Numbered from the stretch's first letter, positions 18,490-28,205 are shown. The stretch: DNA of 64,000 nt from Paenibacillus sacheonensis (GCF_009909195.1 NZ_JAAAMU010000009.1:1-64000), one strand, 5' to 3'. Notes: a model not told the origin generated them from the sequence alone. Numbers and translations: made by a program.

Positions 18490-18623
18490 AAATGATTGCC
18501 CTCCTTAAATGCGTAATCGTTCGATCTAGGCGCGTCAAACGCCGCCTCGGCAGCTGCCGCGGAATGTGCTGCCGTTCTGCGGCGCCTTGAGCCGCCTCGC
18601 GTCGATTTTGTCCATTCCGTCCA

Positions 18624-20798
18624 TCAGTTCGTCCGTTCGATGAAAACCCACTCCGCCACGAAGCGTCCTTCCAGCCGCATGTTCAACCCGGAAGCCATCA
18701 GCTCCGCGCCCGTCATGCGCGCCGGCGGATTGGTGCCATCCTCGAACGCGACCGCATATTCGGCCTCCGGCTCCAGCCCTTTCCACCGAATGATTCGCTC
18801 ATCCTCTTCGCAGTCCGGCTTGAACACCATCGTCAGCCCTTTGCCCGTCTCCGGATCGTACAGCTCCAGCCCATCCCACGAGACGCCGTCCGGCCGCGGG
18901 AGATTATGATACACGTTTGCGCGGCGGACAAGCGGCCGCACCTTCTCCTTGTATGCCGCGATCAGCCGCGCCAGCGTTGCCCGGTCCGACTCCGACATCT
19001 CCGTCGGGAGCTCTACGTGCATTGACGGCGCTCCCATCAAATACGTGCGGAACCGGTACCCGGCCGAGCCGACGATGCCGCCGGACGCGATGTCCCCGAA
19101 CTGCGTCAGCAGCTGCATGAGCGGAAAACAGTACACCGAATCCCATACGGCCCGGCGCACGTTGACCGCCTCGAAGTAATCCGTCGTCTGCACGGTGCTC
19201 GACCGCTTCATGACGGCGTAGCCTTTGAGCGCCCCGCCCCCGGAGCAGTTCTGGTAACGGAAGCCCGGCCGTTCGTCCTCGAACCGGTCAAGCAGCTTCA
19301 GAAACGCTTCTTCCGCCCAATAGGCGGCATCGTTGCAGCCCCGATGCTTATTCCCGTCCGCCTTGCGGGTGACGATCGGCTCGTAGTCGGTACGCAGGAC
19401 GTCCACGCCGTAGTCGTCGAACCTGCGTTCCAGCTGGGAACCGACGAACGCGCTGCATTCCGGCACGCCGAGGTCGGCCTTCAGGTTATCGACGAACCAG
19501 CCCGGCTTCCCGTTCTCTCCTTCGGAGGTCAGCGCTTCCGGATGGAGCGATTCCCCGTTCGTCAGCGTGAAGTACAGCCCGAAAGCCAATCCCCGTTCAT
19601 GCGCGTAATCCGAAGCCGCACGCATGCCCTGCGGCCAATTCGCCGCGCTGCTCCGCCAATCGCCGTAGCCCTCCCACCAGCCGACGTCGACGGCGACTTC
19701 CTCGACGCCGATCTTGGCGACGGCATCGACCATCGGATAGAAGCGGTCTTCCTTGCATACCCAGGAACCCTCGTGGGTCGCGGTATTGTAAAAGGCATTC
19801 CACGCGACGTACGGCAGGTTCTCGTTCGTCCGGTTGATCTCCGGCATCATGTGCCGGAACAGCCACTTCCGCAGCCGGTTGCTGCCGTCGTCGATGTCGC
19901 CGTCGAAAGCGCCGATGAACGCGGCGGGCAGCCCGAAGGACGTCCGAGGCGCGATCTCGGCGCAGAAATCGTCGAACATGCCGGCGCGGATCTCGGCCTG
20001 GACGGGAGCGGATCCCGCCGCCCCGCGAGCCGAAGCTCGCGCGTCTTCATTTGCCGTTCCTAGCTTAGCTCCGCGTCCTTCTCCGGTCGCCGTTCCTAGC
20101 AAGGCATCGCTTGCAGTCTCTCCGGCAGCTTCGCCCGCCGTTCCCCGAACCGCGATGCGCCCATGGTTCCATGCCCAGCCGACGTACAGCCCGCGGCCGC
20201 TGCGGGCATGCAGCATGACGAGCGGGATGAAGCCGGTATCGTCGTCGTCCGGTTTCGTCCATATATCCATGGCGTACCGGTCGCGCAGCGGTTCGAGATA
20301 GGTTCCGTAGCCGGAGCGCATGTAGGACATGATCGTTGCCGCGGCTCTGTCCTTATGTACATAGAAGACATCCATGTCTTCATCGGCGCCGACGACGATG
20401 TCCAGCGATTCCGGCTCGTACAGCAGAATCGGCAGTTCCGTCATATTCTCGACGACCAGCCGATGCTGCACCGGCCCCGGGCCGGCATGCGCCGTCCATA
20501 CGGAGCTCAGCGCGGTACCGCTGGCCGCGTCATGAAACCGCAGCGTCAGCTCCGTGCCTCCCGAGCCGATCGTCTCCCAGGCCGCGGACCGGAACGCCCA
20601 CTCCGGCGCGCGGCGCACGTAACCGGCAGCCAGCCTGCTTGGCAGCTTCACTTCCGCCGCGGACCGGGTCGTCCAATCGTTACCGGCCGGCCCTTTAAGC
20701 GAGACGAGGTACAGCCGATCTTCCCGGACGGCCAGCGCAAGCGCCGTATCCGCGGTGGCCAACGTCCATTCTTGCTCGCTATTCGCCATCGGATTCAT
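18624..20798 (-). CDS. GH36-like alpha-galactosidase (A), with low-complexity insert
   Basis: A 724-residue clan GH-D glycosidase. The N-terminal beta-sandwich (to about 300) leads to a TIM barrel with DVGWW, VLRTDYEP (candidate nucleophile Asp) and QTTDYFEAV, then a C-terminal beta domain. About 64% of the matched motifs are shared with gene B by eye. An Ala/Gly/Thr-rich insert at roughly residues 217-262 has no counterpart in B; its DNA repeats GCCGTTCCTAGC, so it arose by local expansion. The start overlaps gene B by 20 nt and has a purine-rich AAAGGGGG upstream; an ATG three codons later is an alternative. Acts on alpha-galactosides or related sugars in the cytosol. Confidence 0.85.
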   Translation of the reverse strand: MNPMANSEQEWTLATADTALALAVREDRLYLVSLKGPAGNDWTTRSAAEVKLPSRLAAGYVRRAPEWAFRSAAWETIGSGGTELTLRFHDAASGTALSSVWTAHAGPGPVQHRLVVENMTELPILLYEPESLDIVVGADEDMDVFYVHKDRAAATIMSYMRSGYGTYLEPLRDRYAMDIWTKPDDDDTGFIPLVMLHARSGRGLYVGWAWNHGRIAVRGTAGEAAGETASDALLGTATGEGRGAKLGTANEDARASARGAAGSAPVQAEIRAGMFDDFCAEIAPRTSFGLPAAFIGAFDGDIDDGSNRLRKWLFRHMMPEINRTNENLPYVAWNAFYNTATHEGSWVCKEDRFYPMVDAVAKIGVEEVAVDVGWWEGYGDWRSSAANWPQGMRAASDYAHERGLAFGLYFTLTNGESLHPEALTSEGENGKPGWFVDNLKADLGVPECSAFVGSQLERRFDDYGVDVLRTDYEPIVTRKADGNKHRGCNDAAYWAEEAFLKLLDRFEDERPGFRYQNCSGGGALKGYAVMKRSSTVQTTDYFEAVNVRRAVWDSVYCFPLMQLLTQFGDIASGGIVGSAGYRFRTYLMGAPSMHVELPTEMSESDRATLARLIAAYKEKVRPLVRRANVYHNLPRPDGVSWDGLELYDPETGKGLTMVFKPDCEEDERIIRWKGLEPEAEYAVAFEDGTNPPARMTGAELMASGLNMRLEGRFVAEWVFIERTN

Positions 20799-22872
20799 TC
20801 GCCCCGCCCCCTTTGCCTGCGCCTTCGTCTTCGCCTTCGTTTTCGCCGCTGCCGGCCAACCGATAGAACACCCATTCCGCGCTGAACTTCTCCGCCAGAT
20901 GCACGCGCAGTCCGCGCTCCATCAGCTCGCTTCCGAGCGTCCGCGCGGGCGGCAGCGACGCGTCATCGTAATCGATGTCGTAATACGCGCTAGGGTCGAG
21001 CCCTTGGAGCGGCACGAAGATTTCCGGCCCTTCGTTATCCGGCCGGAACACGGTCAGCATCCCGCGTCCCCGAACGGGATCGTATAACTGAAGACCGTCC
21101 CAGTTCACGCCGTCCGGACGCGGCAGCACATGGTAGATGTCGGCATGCCGCACGAGCGGTCGCACCCGCTCCTTGTACACGCCGACCAGGCGCTTCAGCG
21201 TCGCCGCTTCCTCCGGCGGCATCTCGCTCGGCAGCTCGAAGTGGGCCGACGGGGCGCCGATGAGGTAGGTGCGGAACCGATACGAGTCGCTCGCGCTTTT
21301 GCCGCCGGAAGCGACGTCGCCGAACTGGGTCAGGAGCTGCATGAGCGGCAGCACGTAGACGGAATCCCACACGGCCTGCCGCACGTCGAGCGCGGTGTAA
21401 ATATCGGTTACCTGCACGGCCGTGGAACGCTTCATGAGCGCGTAGCCCTTGAACGCGCCGCCGCAGTTGCAGTTCTGGAACCGCAGCCCCGGCTTGTTCG
21501 CGAGCAGATGGTCGACGATGTGCAGAAAACCTTTCTGCGCCCAATAAGGACCGTCGTGGCAGCCTTGGTGCGTATTCCCTTTCGCCTTGCTGCGGGCAAT
21601 GGGGCTGAGATCCGAGCGGAACGTGTCCACGTCGTATTCGTTCAACCGCTGCAGCAGCACGTTCTTGAGGAAATCCCGGCATTCGTCGATGCCCACGTCC
21701 GCCACCCAGCGGTGCACGAACCAATCGGGATGGCCGGTCGGTCCCTTCGAGCTCAGCGCCAGCGGATGTTCGGACCAGCCGTCTAGGAAGGCAAAATACA
21801 GCGTGAACAGCATGCCCCGGTCATGCGCGTAGCGCGACGCGGCATCCATGCCCTGGGGCCAGCGTTCTTCGCTCGCCCGGAAATCGCCGGGCTTCTGCCA
21901 CCAGCCGACGTCGATCGTAATCTCCTCGATGCCGACCTCCGCGACCGAGTCGACCATCGGATAATACTTGGCCTCCACCGGATTCCAGCTGCCGGCCGGC
22001 TCGCCCGTGTTCCAGAAGGCATTCCATTGCACGTACGGAATATGCTCGTTCGTCCGGTTGGCTTCCGGCATCATATGGTTGAACAGCCATTTGCGCAGTC
22101 GGTTCGAACCGTCGTCGAGGCTGCCCTCGAATGCGCCGATGAACGCGTTCGGCACCTCGAACGTTTCCCCGTCCGGAAGCTCCGTGCAGAAATCCCCGTG
22201 CATGCCCGCGGATACCGCGGCGTACAGGCCATCCACCCTGTTGCGTCCGGCGACATGGATACGGCCTTCGTTCCACTCCCAGCCGACGTAGAGCCCGTGC
22301 GACTTGCCGGCGTGCAGCATCACGAGGGGCACATAGCCGGTGTCGTCGCTGTCGACGGTCGTCCACACATCGGCGTGGTAACGGTCCGTAAGCGCTTCCA
22401 AGTAAGTCCCGATCCGGTTTTGGAACGAGATCACCCTCGGGGCAAGACGATCCTTCGACACGTAAAATACTTCCGCTTCATCCTGCCCCGCCGAAAATTC
22501 AACATCGAGCGACTGCGGATCGTAAATCATGATGCTGCGGCCCGTGCGGTTCCCGATCGCCATTCCGTGCTGCACCGGTCCGGGACCGGGACGCGACGTC
22601 CAGACCGACGTCAGCGTGATATCGAATTTCCTGGCTTTATAAGTAAGCGTCAGCCGGTCTCCGTCCGGAAGCCGCTCCAGCTCCGCATGCCGATACGTCC
22701 ATTCCGGCGGATAGTGGCTCTCGCCGACCGCGAGCCTGCGCGGCAGCAGCAGATCCGTCCCCCGCGATGCCCAGTTCCAGCCCCGGCGCCCCGCCGCCCA
22801 GACGATTCTCGGCGCATGGGGCCCGGCTTCCACCGTCAGCTGCATATCTTCGGTTTCAAGCGTCCAGCTCAT
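20779..22872 (-). CDS. GH36-like alpha-galactosidase (B)
   Basis: A 697-residue paralogue of gene A, same domain plan. Shared motifs: GPGPVQH, RTGRS/DPQSLD, TGYVPLVMLHA, DDGSNRLRKWLF, DVGWW, DTFRSDLSP (candidate nucleophile Asp), NCNCGGAFKGYALM and VWDSVYVLPLMQLLTQFGD. AAGGGAG precedes the ATG at 22872. It ends in an acidic-glycine tail (about 20 residues), probably disordered, whose DNA overlaps the start of A, so the overlap gave B an extended C-terminus. A TATAAT-like box (22927-22932) lies 55 nt upstream without a good -35, fitting an activator-dependent promoter. The tandem duplication may broaden linkage specificity. Confidence 0.85.
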   Translation of the reverse strand: MSWTLETEDMQLTVEAGPHAPRIVWAAGRRGWNWASRGTDLLLPRRLAVGESHYPPEWTYRHAELERLPDGDRLTLTYKARKFDITLTSVWTSRPGPGPVQHGMAIGNRTGRSIMIYDPQSLDVEFSAGQDEAEVFYVSKDRLAPRVISFQNRIGTYLEALTDRYHADVWTTVDSDDTGYVPLVMLHAGKSHGLYVGWEWNEGRIHVAGRNRVDGLYAAVSAGMHGDFCTELPDGETFEVPNAFIGAFEGSLDDGSNRLRKWLFNHMMPEANRTNEHIPYVQWNAFWNTGEPAGSWNPVEAKYYPMVDSVAEVGIEEITIDVGWWQKPGDFRASEERWPQGMDAASRYAHDRGMLFTLYFAFLDGWSEHPLALSSKGPTGHPDWFVHRWVADVGIDECRDFLKNVLLQRLNEYDVDTFRSDLSPIARSKAKGNTHQGCHDGPYWAQKGFLHIVDHLLANKPGLRFQNCNCGGAFKGYALMKRSTAVQVTDIYTALDVRQAVWDSVYVLPLMQLLTQFGDVASGGKSASDSYRFRTYLIGAPSAHFELPSEMPPEEAATLKRLVGVYKERVRPLVRHADIYHVLPRPDGVNWDGLQLYDPVRGRGMLTVFRPDNEGPEIFVPLQGLDPSAYYDIDYDDASLPPARTLGSELMERGLRVHLAEKFSAEWVFYRLAGSGENEGEDEGAGKGGGANESDGE

Positions 22873-22926
22873 GCTCGATCTCCCTTCTTATTCCCGTCTC
22901 GCGATCGATCCTTCCGATGCACTTTG

Positions 22927-22932
22927 ATTATA
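22927..22932 (-). promoter_or_regulatory. Candidate -10 box for the GH36 B / GH36 A / GH4 operon
   Basis: A perfect TATAAT on the minus strand 55 nt before the ATG at 22872. No TTGACA-like element lies at 16-18 bp, so activation by one of the AraC-type regulators is plausible. Confidence 0.4.
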
Positions 22933-23079
22933 GGCCAGCGCTTCCCGCCCGCTGTAGTCCAATTCTAAGACGTAAATGTATGAAACTAGGACCATGCCGG
23001 CGGGGATACGGAATCCGGCCAAGCTGCGGCTGCCCGCTCGCCGATCGCGAAATTTCGGGACTCCCGCAGGCGTCCCCGT

Positions 23080-24864
23080 CTACCCGCCGGCCTGCCTTAC
23101 CGCCGTGACGACCCCGGAGCGCGGCACCGCGATCGAAGCGACTCCGGACAACGTGCGGACTTCGCTCGCCACGACATCGCCCATGCAGTTCTGCACGAGG
23201 ATGTCCCACTGCGCTTCATCGCCGAAATCCGCCGCCACGTAAGCATCATGCGAGCCGTTAACCAGCACGAGCGTACGCGCTTCCTCCGCGACCTTCACGA
23301 CGATGCGATTATAAGCCGTCGTGACTTGCTTATCCGGCGTCTGGCAGGTGATGGCGGGGTACAGGTTCTCCGGCGACTCCGGCATGAAGCGGCCGAATTG
23401 CAGCGCGTCGCGGTGCTCGAGCCAGAAGGCGGTATAGAACTTCAGCATCCTGGCATGCGGCTCGCTCAGCTCCGCGAGGCGGACGGAGATCTGCGGCACC
23501 GCGTGCAGCACGCCGATGAACTGCTGCGCCGCGGATTCCGGCGACTCGTCCGGATGCCACGCGAACATATCCGAGTGCACGACGGAGTCGCCCGCGAGCA
23601 TGCGGATATCCGCCGTGCGGAAGCGGTTGGTGTGCGAGCCGAGCGCGCAGTCCATCGCCCTGAAAATATTCCCGTACGCGCGCATCCGCGGCCCGGTATA
23701 ATTTTGGCGGAATTCCAGCATGATGTCCGGCTTCAGCGCGGTCAAGCGGCTCGTAATGGCCGACAGCAGCTTGTCGACGGCCAAGTCGAGGCTCGGCGTA
23801 TCATGCGCAGGGTCGCTGCGCAGCCTGCTCTTCCTGTCGGCGAAATCCAGGTACCGCGAGAAATGATCGACGAAATCCAGCTTGAAGCCGTCGATGTTCC
23901 ATTCTTCCAGCGCCCGGACGTAGCGGCCGACCAAATAATCGCGCACCGCCGGATACCTCGGATCGAGCGCCTGCGGCTGATCCTCGTCCGGATCCAGCAC
24001 GAAGCCGCTGAATTGCTCGTACAACGGGTTCGACCGGTTAATGTGGGGGACGGAGAACCACACCATGATCTTGAGGCCGAGCGCTTGAATCGTCCGCACC
24101 GTGGACGCCATATCCGGAAACTTGTCTGCCGCGATCTCCCACTGTCCGAAGGCGGGGTCGGTCTCGCCCGGCCGATCGATCTGCCAGCCGAAGTCGAGGA
24201 TGACGGTGCCGCAGCCGAGCTCGCGTGCCAGCTTCGCCTCGTGGACCAGCTTCTCGGCGTCGATCCGGTGATGGTACGCATACCAGGTGGAATAGCAGGG
24301 AAGGCGCGCGGCATCGGGTGCCGGCAGCGGACGGCAGCCCTCTTGCTCCGACCACCAGTCGGACAAGTCGCGAAGAGATTCGTAGATCGGTACGGGACGC
24401 TCGTCGATCCGCAGTTCGATGCGGTAATCCGTCGTTTCGTACCCGGGCTCCGGCATGAGCTTGACCGTGAACGGCATTGTCGAGGCACCCTCTTCGATAT
24501 CCGCCACCATGTGCGTGCGCGTCCTCGTATCGGATACGCTCACCGTCACGCGGTTCTCGCCGCCCGCGCTGTACAGCGCGTAGACCGGCGAGCCGTTGTG
24601 CGGCGCCATGTTCATGCCGCCGTACCAGTTCGGAATGATATACCGGTCCGCCCAGTAGTGGCCGGTGAAGCGCGCTTGAATATCGTTGAACGCCTGTACC
24701 CACTCCGCGGAGAAGGCCGGAAGCTTCGGTGTATCCGATTGCATGCGAAGCATGATATAGCGGATCCCGCCCTCTTCCCGGCTTTCCGCGGCGAGTTCGA
24801 TATCGTCCTCGCATTTGAACGTGAACGCCTTGCCGCCGATGATTTCGCTTAACGTCTGAACCAT
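23080..24864 (-). CDS. GH36/clan GH-D alpha-galactosidase (C)
   Basis: A 594-residue clan GH-D glycosidase, distinct from A and B. The barrel shows YSTWYAYHHRID, VILDFGWQID, GLKIMVWFSVPH, then IDGFKLDFVDHF with Asp330 as candidate nucleophile, and LAGDSVVHSD with a candidate acid/base. This arrangement (KLDF) is closer to classical GH36 than the RTD/RSD form of A and B. ATG at 24864 was preferred over the GTG four codons upstream, as AGAGG lies 11 nt from it. No signal peptide. It is 207 nt upstream of gene B and preceded by a four-unit 16-bp repeat. Confidence 0.83.
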   Translation of the reverse strand: MVQTLSEIIGGKAFTFKCEDDIELAAESREEGGIRYIMLRMQSDTPKLPAFSAEWVQAFNDIQARFTGHYWADRYIIPNWYGGMNMAPHNGSPVYALYSAGGENRVTVSVSDTRTRTHMVADIEEGASTMPFTVKLMPEPGYETTDYRIELRIDERPVPIYESLRDLSDWWSEQEGCRPLPAPDAARLPCYSTWYAYHHRIDAEKLVHEAKLARELGCGTVILDFGWQIDRPGETDPAFGQWEIAADKFPDMASTVRTIQALGLKIMVWFSVPHINRSNPLYEQFSGFVLDPDEDQPQALDPRYPAVRDYLVGRYVRALEEWNIDGFKLDFVDHFSRYLDFADRKSRLRSDPAHDTPSLDLAVDKLLSAITSRLTALKPDIMLEFRQNYTGPRMRAYGNIFRAMDCALGSHTNRFRTADIRMLAGDSVVHSDMFAWHPDESPESAAQQFIGVLHAVPQISVRLAELSEPHARMLKFYTAFWLEHRDALQFGRFMPESPENLYPAITCQTPDKQVTTAYNRIVVKVAEEARTLVLVNGSHDAYVAADFGDEAQWDILVQNCMGDVVASEVRTLSGVASIAVPRSGVVTAVRQAGG

Positions 24865-24884
24865 GTCCCTCAGCACCTCTGAAC

Positions 24885-24948
24885 GATGAATTTTGGTTGC
24901 GATGAATTTAGGTTGGGATGAATTTAAGTTGGGATGAATTCCGGCTGC
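24885..24948. repeat. Four exact-length 16-bp tandem repeats
   Basis: Units at 24885, 24901, 24917 and 24933, each GATGAATTTnnGTTGG-like and 16 bp long, sit 21 bp upstream of the GH36 C start, in its leader or promoter. Confidence 0.8.
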
Positions 24949-25224
24949 GCTGCCTCACAATGCAAATAGGCCGAAGCTTCCCGTTATGGATGCTCGACCA
25001 AGGCGCACTGAACGTCCGCGGCTTGCGCCCGTTCGCTCGACGATGACCCTAGAAGGCGGCATGCGGGGCCTAAGCAGGTCGCATTGCAGGAGCAAATGCT
25101 TCGATAGAAGAAGGTCTCCATTCGTCGGGTATCTGTTAACCGTTTACCTAATACTATTATGTGTCACTGATACTTACAACCATTTTTTCCTCGTTCGACG
25201 CAAAGCCTGCTTAGCAGCAAACCC
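24949..25224. other. Gap with possible promoter for GH36 C
   Basis: No gene seen. A GGTAAACGGTTAAC palindrome-like word near 25137-25150 on the minus strand resembles a LacI/CcpA-family site but has the wrong spacing for a consensus cre. Confidence 0.3.
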
Positions 25225-25268
25225 AAAAAGGCGGCCCTCGGTCCGATCAGACCATGGGATGCCGCCTT
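25225..25268 (-). terminator. Intrinsic terminator after coaW
   Basis: On the minus strand AAGGCGGC ... GCCGCCTT closes a stem followed by TTT, 33 nt past the coaW stop. It separates coaW from the GH36 C unit. Confidence 0.75.
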
Positions 25269-25301
25269 CATTGGCTCATGCAAGTATCGAATTAAAAGTC
25301 C

Positions 25302-26114
25302 CTATTTCCCGCTCAACAAAGCCCCGATCGCCCCGCAATATTCCCCGTTATCCGGAAAGTACGGCACGCCTCCCCGCAGCACGGTATAGGCCCGCACGAC
25401 GTCCCTCAGCGGCTCGTTCCGAATGAACGACGATCCGATATACACGATGTTCGAGATTCCGTTCTGTCCGGCGGCCAAGACGCTCGTCGTCGCGACCGTT
25501 TCCCCCACCAATCCCATGACGGAGGCAATCAAGTCTTCTTGCGCGATATCGTCCATGTGCTCGCGCAGGAATAGTTTGGCGAAATTGCTTGCCGTTAACT
25601 CCCCCGGAATCGGAGGCTCCGAGCCGGCGTAAATATCGCTCACCTTCAGGTCGACGCTGCCGCGCGTACCCGACTTCGCCGAAGCGACGATCGTCTCGAA
25701 GTCCGCTATTCCGGTCAACAGCCTGGACAACCCCATCAGCGTGCCGCCGCCGACGCCGGTGCCGCCGATTCGCGCGTGCCCCTCGGGTTCGACGCGGTGA
25801 ATCGAGGTGCCCGTTCCGACGTTCGTCAGCACGTAAGCGTCCGCTCCGAAAGCTTGCTCCCGAAGCAGGTAAGAGGCGCCTCTCATGGTTGCCATGAATT
25901 CCGCCATGTCCGGCACGTCCTTGTTCATCTGCGCCTTCAGCTGCGCGCTCCGGCCGCCGGTCACGACGATCCGCGCATCCTCTTCGCCGTTCAACCACGC
26001 CGCGATCGCGCTCATCTCGCGAACGGGCACTTTCCGGAGCTCGAGCGAACCTCGCTCGTCCATGGAGGCGAGCTTGATCAACGTTCCGCCTGCATCGATT
26101 CCGATCTTTCTCAT
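25302..26114 (-). CDS. coaW: Type II pantothenate kinase
   Basis: A 270-residue ASKHA-fold kinase phosphorylating pantothenate, the first step of coenzyme A synthesis, in the cytosol. Phosphate loops IGIDAGGTLIKL (residues 4-15) and NVGTGTSIH, with the glycine-rich GGTGVGGGT, are typical of the staphylococcal/bacilli type II enzyme rather than CoaA or CoaX. Start ATG at 26114 was chosen because the protein begins at the conserved MRKIGIDAGGT; the ribosome binding site is weak. It lies between GH127 and GH36 genes yet has its own terminator, so a link to glycan use is probably only positional. Confidence 0.9.
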   Translation of the reverse strand: MRKIGIDAGGTLIKLASMDERGSLELRKVPVREMSAIAAWLNGEEDARIVVTGGRSAQLKAQMNKDVPDMAEFMATMRGASYLLREQAFGADAYVLTNVGTGTSIHRVEPEGHARIGGTGVGGGTLMGLSRLLTGIADFETIVASAKSGTRGSVDLKVSDIYAGSEPPIPGELTASNFAKLFLREHMDDIAQEDLIASVMGLVGETVATTSVLAAGQNGISNIVYIGSSFIRNEPLRDVVRAYTVLRGGVPYFPDNGEYCGAIGALLSGK

Positions 26115-26294
26115 GACTGACCGCCACGCTTTCCCATCGCGCCATAGCCGCAATGTCATTCTCGCTTCCTTTAGTATAGTATATGCCCGGCGAAAAGGCC
26201 GTCAAACTCATCGGCTCCCCCCGGTGTGTCCGTCCGCCCCGAAACAACGGGAATACCGCGAAGGTCTATGACCGTCGCGGCTTCATGGATGACG

Positions 26295-28205
26295 CTATTC
26301 CAGCTTCTTCTTCCACGCTTTCCCGCGTTCGCCGATCAGCGGGAATTCGCCGATGCGCAGGCGCGCGCTGCCATAGGGGACAAGCGTCAGCGCCGTCGTC
26401 TCCTGCCCTTCGACGTTCGGATAGAGCGGCGGCGTGCCCGCGCTGTTGCCCTCCATTTTCCATTTGCGGACGAGCTTGCCCGAGACCTGCAGCTTCACCG
26501 GCGCATGCTTCGCGTCGAACGGCTGATACGGCACGTCGGACTCGCCGACTTCGTATGCGCTGTCCGCCAGCAGGCCGTATTTCCACTGCGAGCCTGGCAG
26601 GATCTCCCAATCGTGAAATTTCTCCCGCTTCTGCAGCAGCTGCCAGTTCTCTTGAACGGGCAGCACGTACACGAGCGGCCCCCGCTCGACGCTCACCGCA
26701 TAGAGATTGCGCGAAGTCGTCTTGGCTTGCATCGGCAGCGTCAGCGACAGGCGGTCGCCGTTCTTCCACTCGCGCTCGATCTTGGCATAGCCGTTAAGGA
26801 CGTTAAGCGTTAATTCAGCGCCGTTAAGCGTCAACGCCGGCGCATCGCACCACGCCGGGATACGCAGCGAGACAGCGAACGCTTCGCTCGCGCGGTCGAG
26901 CTCCACGTCGATGGCGACCGTCTCGCGGAACGGATATTCGCCGCTTACCCGGATCGTCGCGGATGCGCCGCCGCCCACCTTGGCCGTCACCGTGCTCGGC
27001 GCGTAAGACACGGCCGCCAGTCCGCCGCTGCCGTCGCCCATCCACAGATGGGACGCGAATTTGGGCCAGCCCTGATGCATGTTGGCCGTGCAGCAGCCGA
27101 AGTTCGGCTCCAATCCGAACAGGTTCGCCTCTTCGTCGTTGCTCCAGCTGCGTGGCGCGACATTGCAGATCACTTGGTTCACCTGCTGGTCGTATTGATG
27201 CGAGGTCCAGTCCTTCGAGATCGTGGCCGGCAGCGCGTTGAATGCCACCTTCTCCAAGATATCGCCGAATCGCCCTTCGCCGAATACCCGGGTCAGATGC
27301 TCCATCGAGAACATGTATTCCACGACGGCGCACAGCTCGACGCCTTGGCTCGGGCTCGTGCCGGACAGCCACTCGTCCCCGGAAAACATCCCGTGCGCCT
27401 GTCCGTGATACGTCATCAGGCTGTCGATTCCCCGATGGACCGCGTCGCGCTCGACCTCCGCCCCGCTCAGCTCGTAGCGGATGCCCGGCGTCTTGATCCC
27501 CATGGCCACGTTGACGACATGCGTCGTCCAGTCCCACTCCTCGACCTTGCGCCAATACGGGAAGTCGTGGAACACGTCCGTCCAGTCCGTCGTCTGCTCT
27601 GCCGCGATGTTCGCGAGCGCCAGCAGCGATTCGTCGCCCGTCTTGCGGTACAGCCATTGAATGGACAGCACGAGGTCCGCGCCGCGCGCCTTGGCCCAGC
27701 CCCGCATCGGATACTGCTCGATCGCGCCGCGCAGGAATCCGAAGAACTTGAGCATGAACGGAACGACCCGCGGATCGCCCGTCGCTTCCTCGTATTGGGT
27801 GAACACTTTCAGCATGATCGTATAGTGCCACCAGTCCTGCTGTTTGTCCAAGTCGTTATTGACGGTTTGAATCGGACCCTGCGGGCCGAAGTTCCCGTCC
27901 GCCCGCTGGCTGTTCAGCGACCATTCGATCCAGCGCTGCGCCTTGGCGATCAGCTTCTCGTCGTCCAGCACGTAGGCGAGCGGCAGCAAGCCGTCCAGAT
28001 AATAAGGCCCGCGCTCCCAGCTCTCGCCTTTGCCTCCGATCCAGCCGTTGTCCGGACCGACGTCGCCCCAATGCTCTTCCAGATGTCCCGTGAACCCGTC
28101 CGCTTGAATGCGCAGCTGATTGCGCAGCCAGCCCGCCGGCTTGACCGCCCCGAGCGGAAGCTCCCGGAACGCTGCCCGCGCCTGCTTCTTCGTCGTCGTC
28201 TCCAT
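26295..28205 (-). CDS. GH127/DUF1680 glycosidase (beta-L-arabinofuranosidase type)
   Basis: A 636-residue cytosolic protein with the (alpha/alpha)6 barrel of the DUF1680 family followed by beta-sandwich domains. FGCCTANMHQGWPKF carries the paired cysteines that in GH127 include the nucleophile and zinc ligands; WWHYTIMLKVF and HGMFSGDEWLSG are further family motifs. The ATG at 28205 follows AAGGGAG by 12 nt. The length is normal. GH127 enzymes remove beta-L-arabinofuranose; relatives GH137/GH146 act on other sugars, so specificity is open. It stands divergent from the AraC gene at 28400 and is probably its target. Confidence 0.87.
   Translation of the reverse strand: METTTKKQARAAFRELPLGAVKPAGWLRNQLRIQADGFTGHLEEHWGDVGPDNGWIGGKGESWERGPYYLDGLLPLAYVLDDEKLIAKAQRWIEWSLNSQRADGNFGPQGPIQTVNNDLDKQQDWWHYTIMLKVFTQYEEATGDPRVVPFMLKFFGFLRGAIEQYPMRGWAKARGADLVLSIQWLYRKTGDESLLALANIAAEQTTDWTDVFHDFPYWRKVEEWDWTTHVVNVAMGIKTPGIRYELSGAEVERDAVHRGIDSLMTYHGQAHGMFSGDEWLSGTSPSQGVELCAVVEYMFSMEHLTRVFGEGRFGDILEKVAFNALPATISKDWTSHQYDQQVNQVICNVAPRSWSNDEEANLFGLEPNFGCCTANMHQGWPKFASHLWMGDGSGGLAAVSYAPSTVTAKVGGGASATIRVSGEYPFRETVAIDVELDRASEAFAVSLRIPAWCDAPALTLNGAELTLNVLNGYAKIEREWKNGDRLSLTLPMQAKTTSRNLYAVSVERGPLVYVLPVQENWQLLQKREKFHDWEILPGSQWKYGLLADSAYEVGESDVPYQPFDAKHAPVKLQVSGKLVRKWKMEGNSAGTPPLYPNVEGQETTALTLVPYGSARLRIGEFPLIGERGKAWKKKLE

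Noticed and set aside
25137..25150. CcpA cre site
   Set aside because: Palindrome-like, but one base too long to fit the cre consensus.
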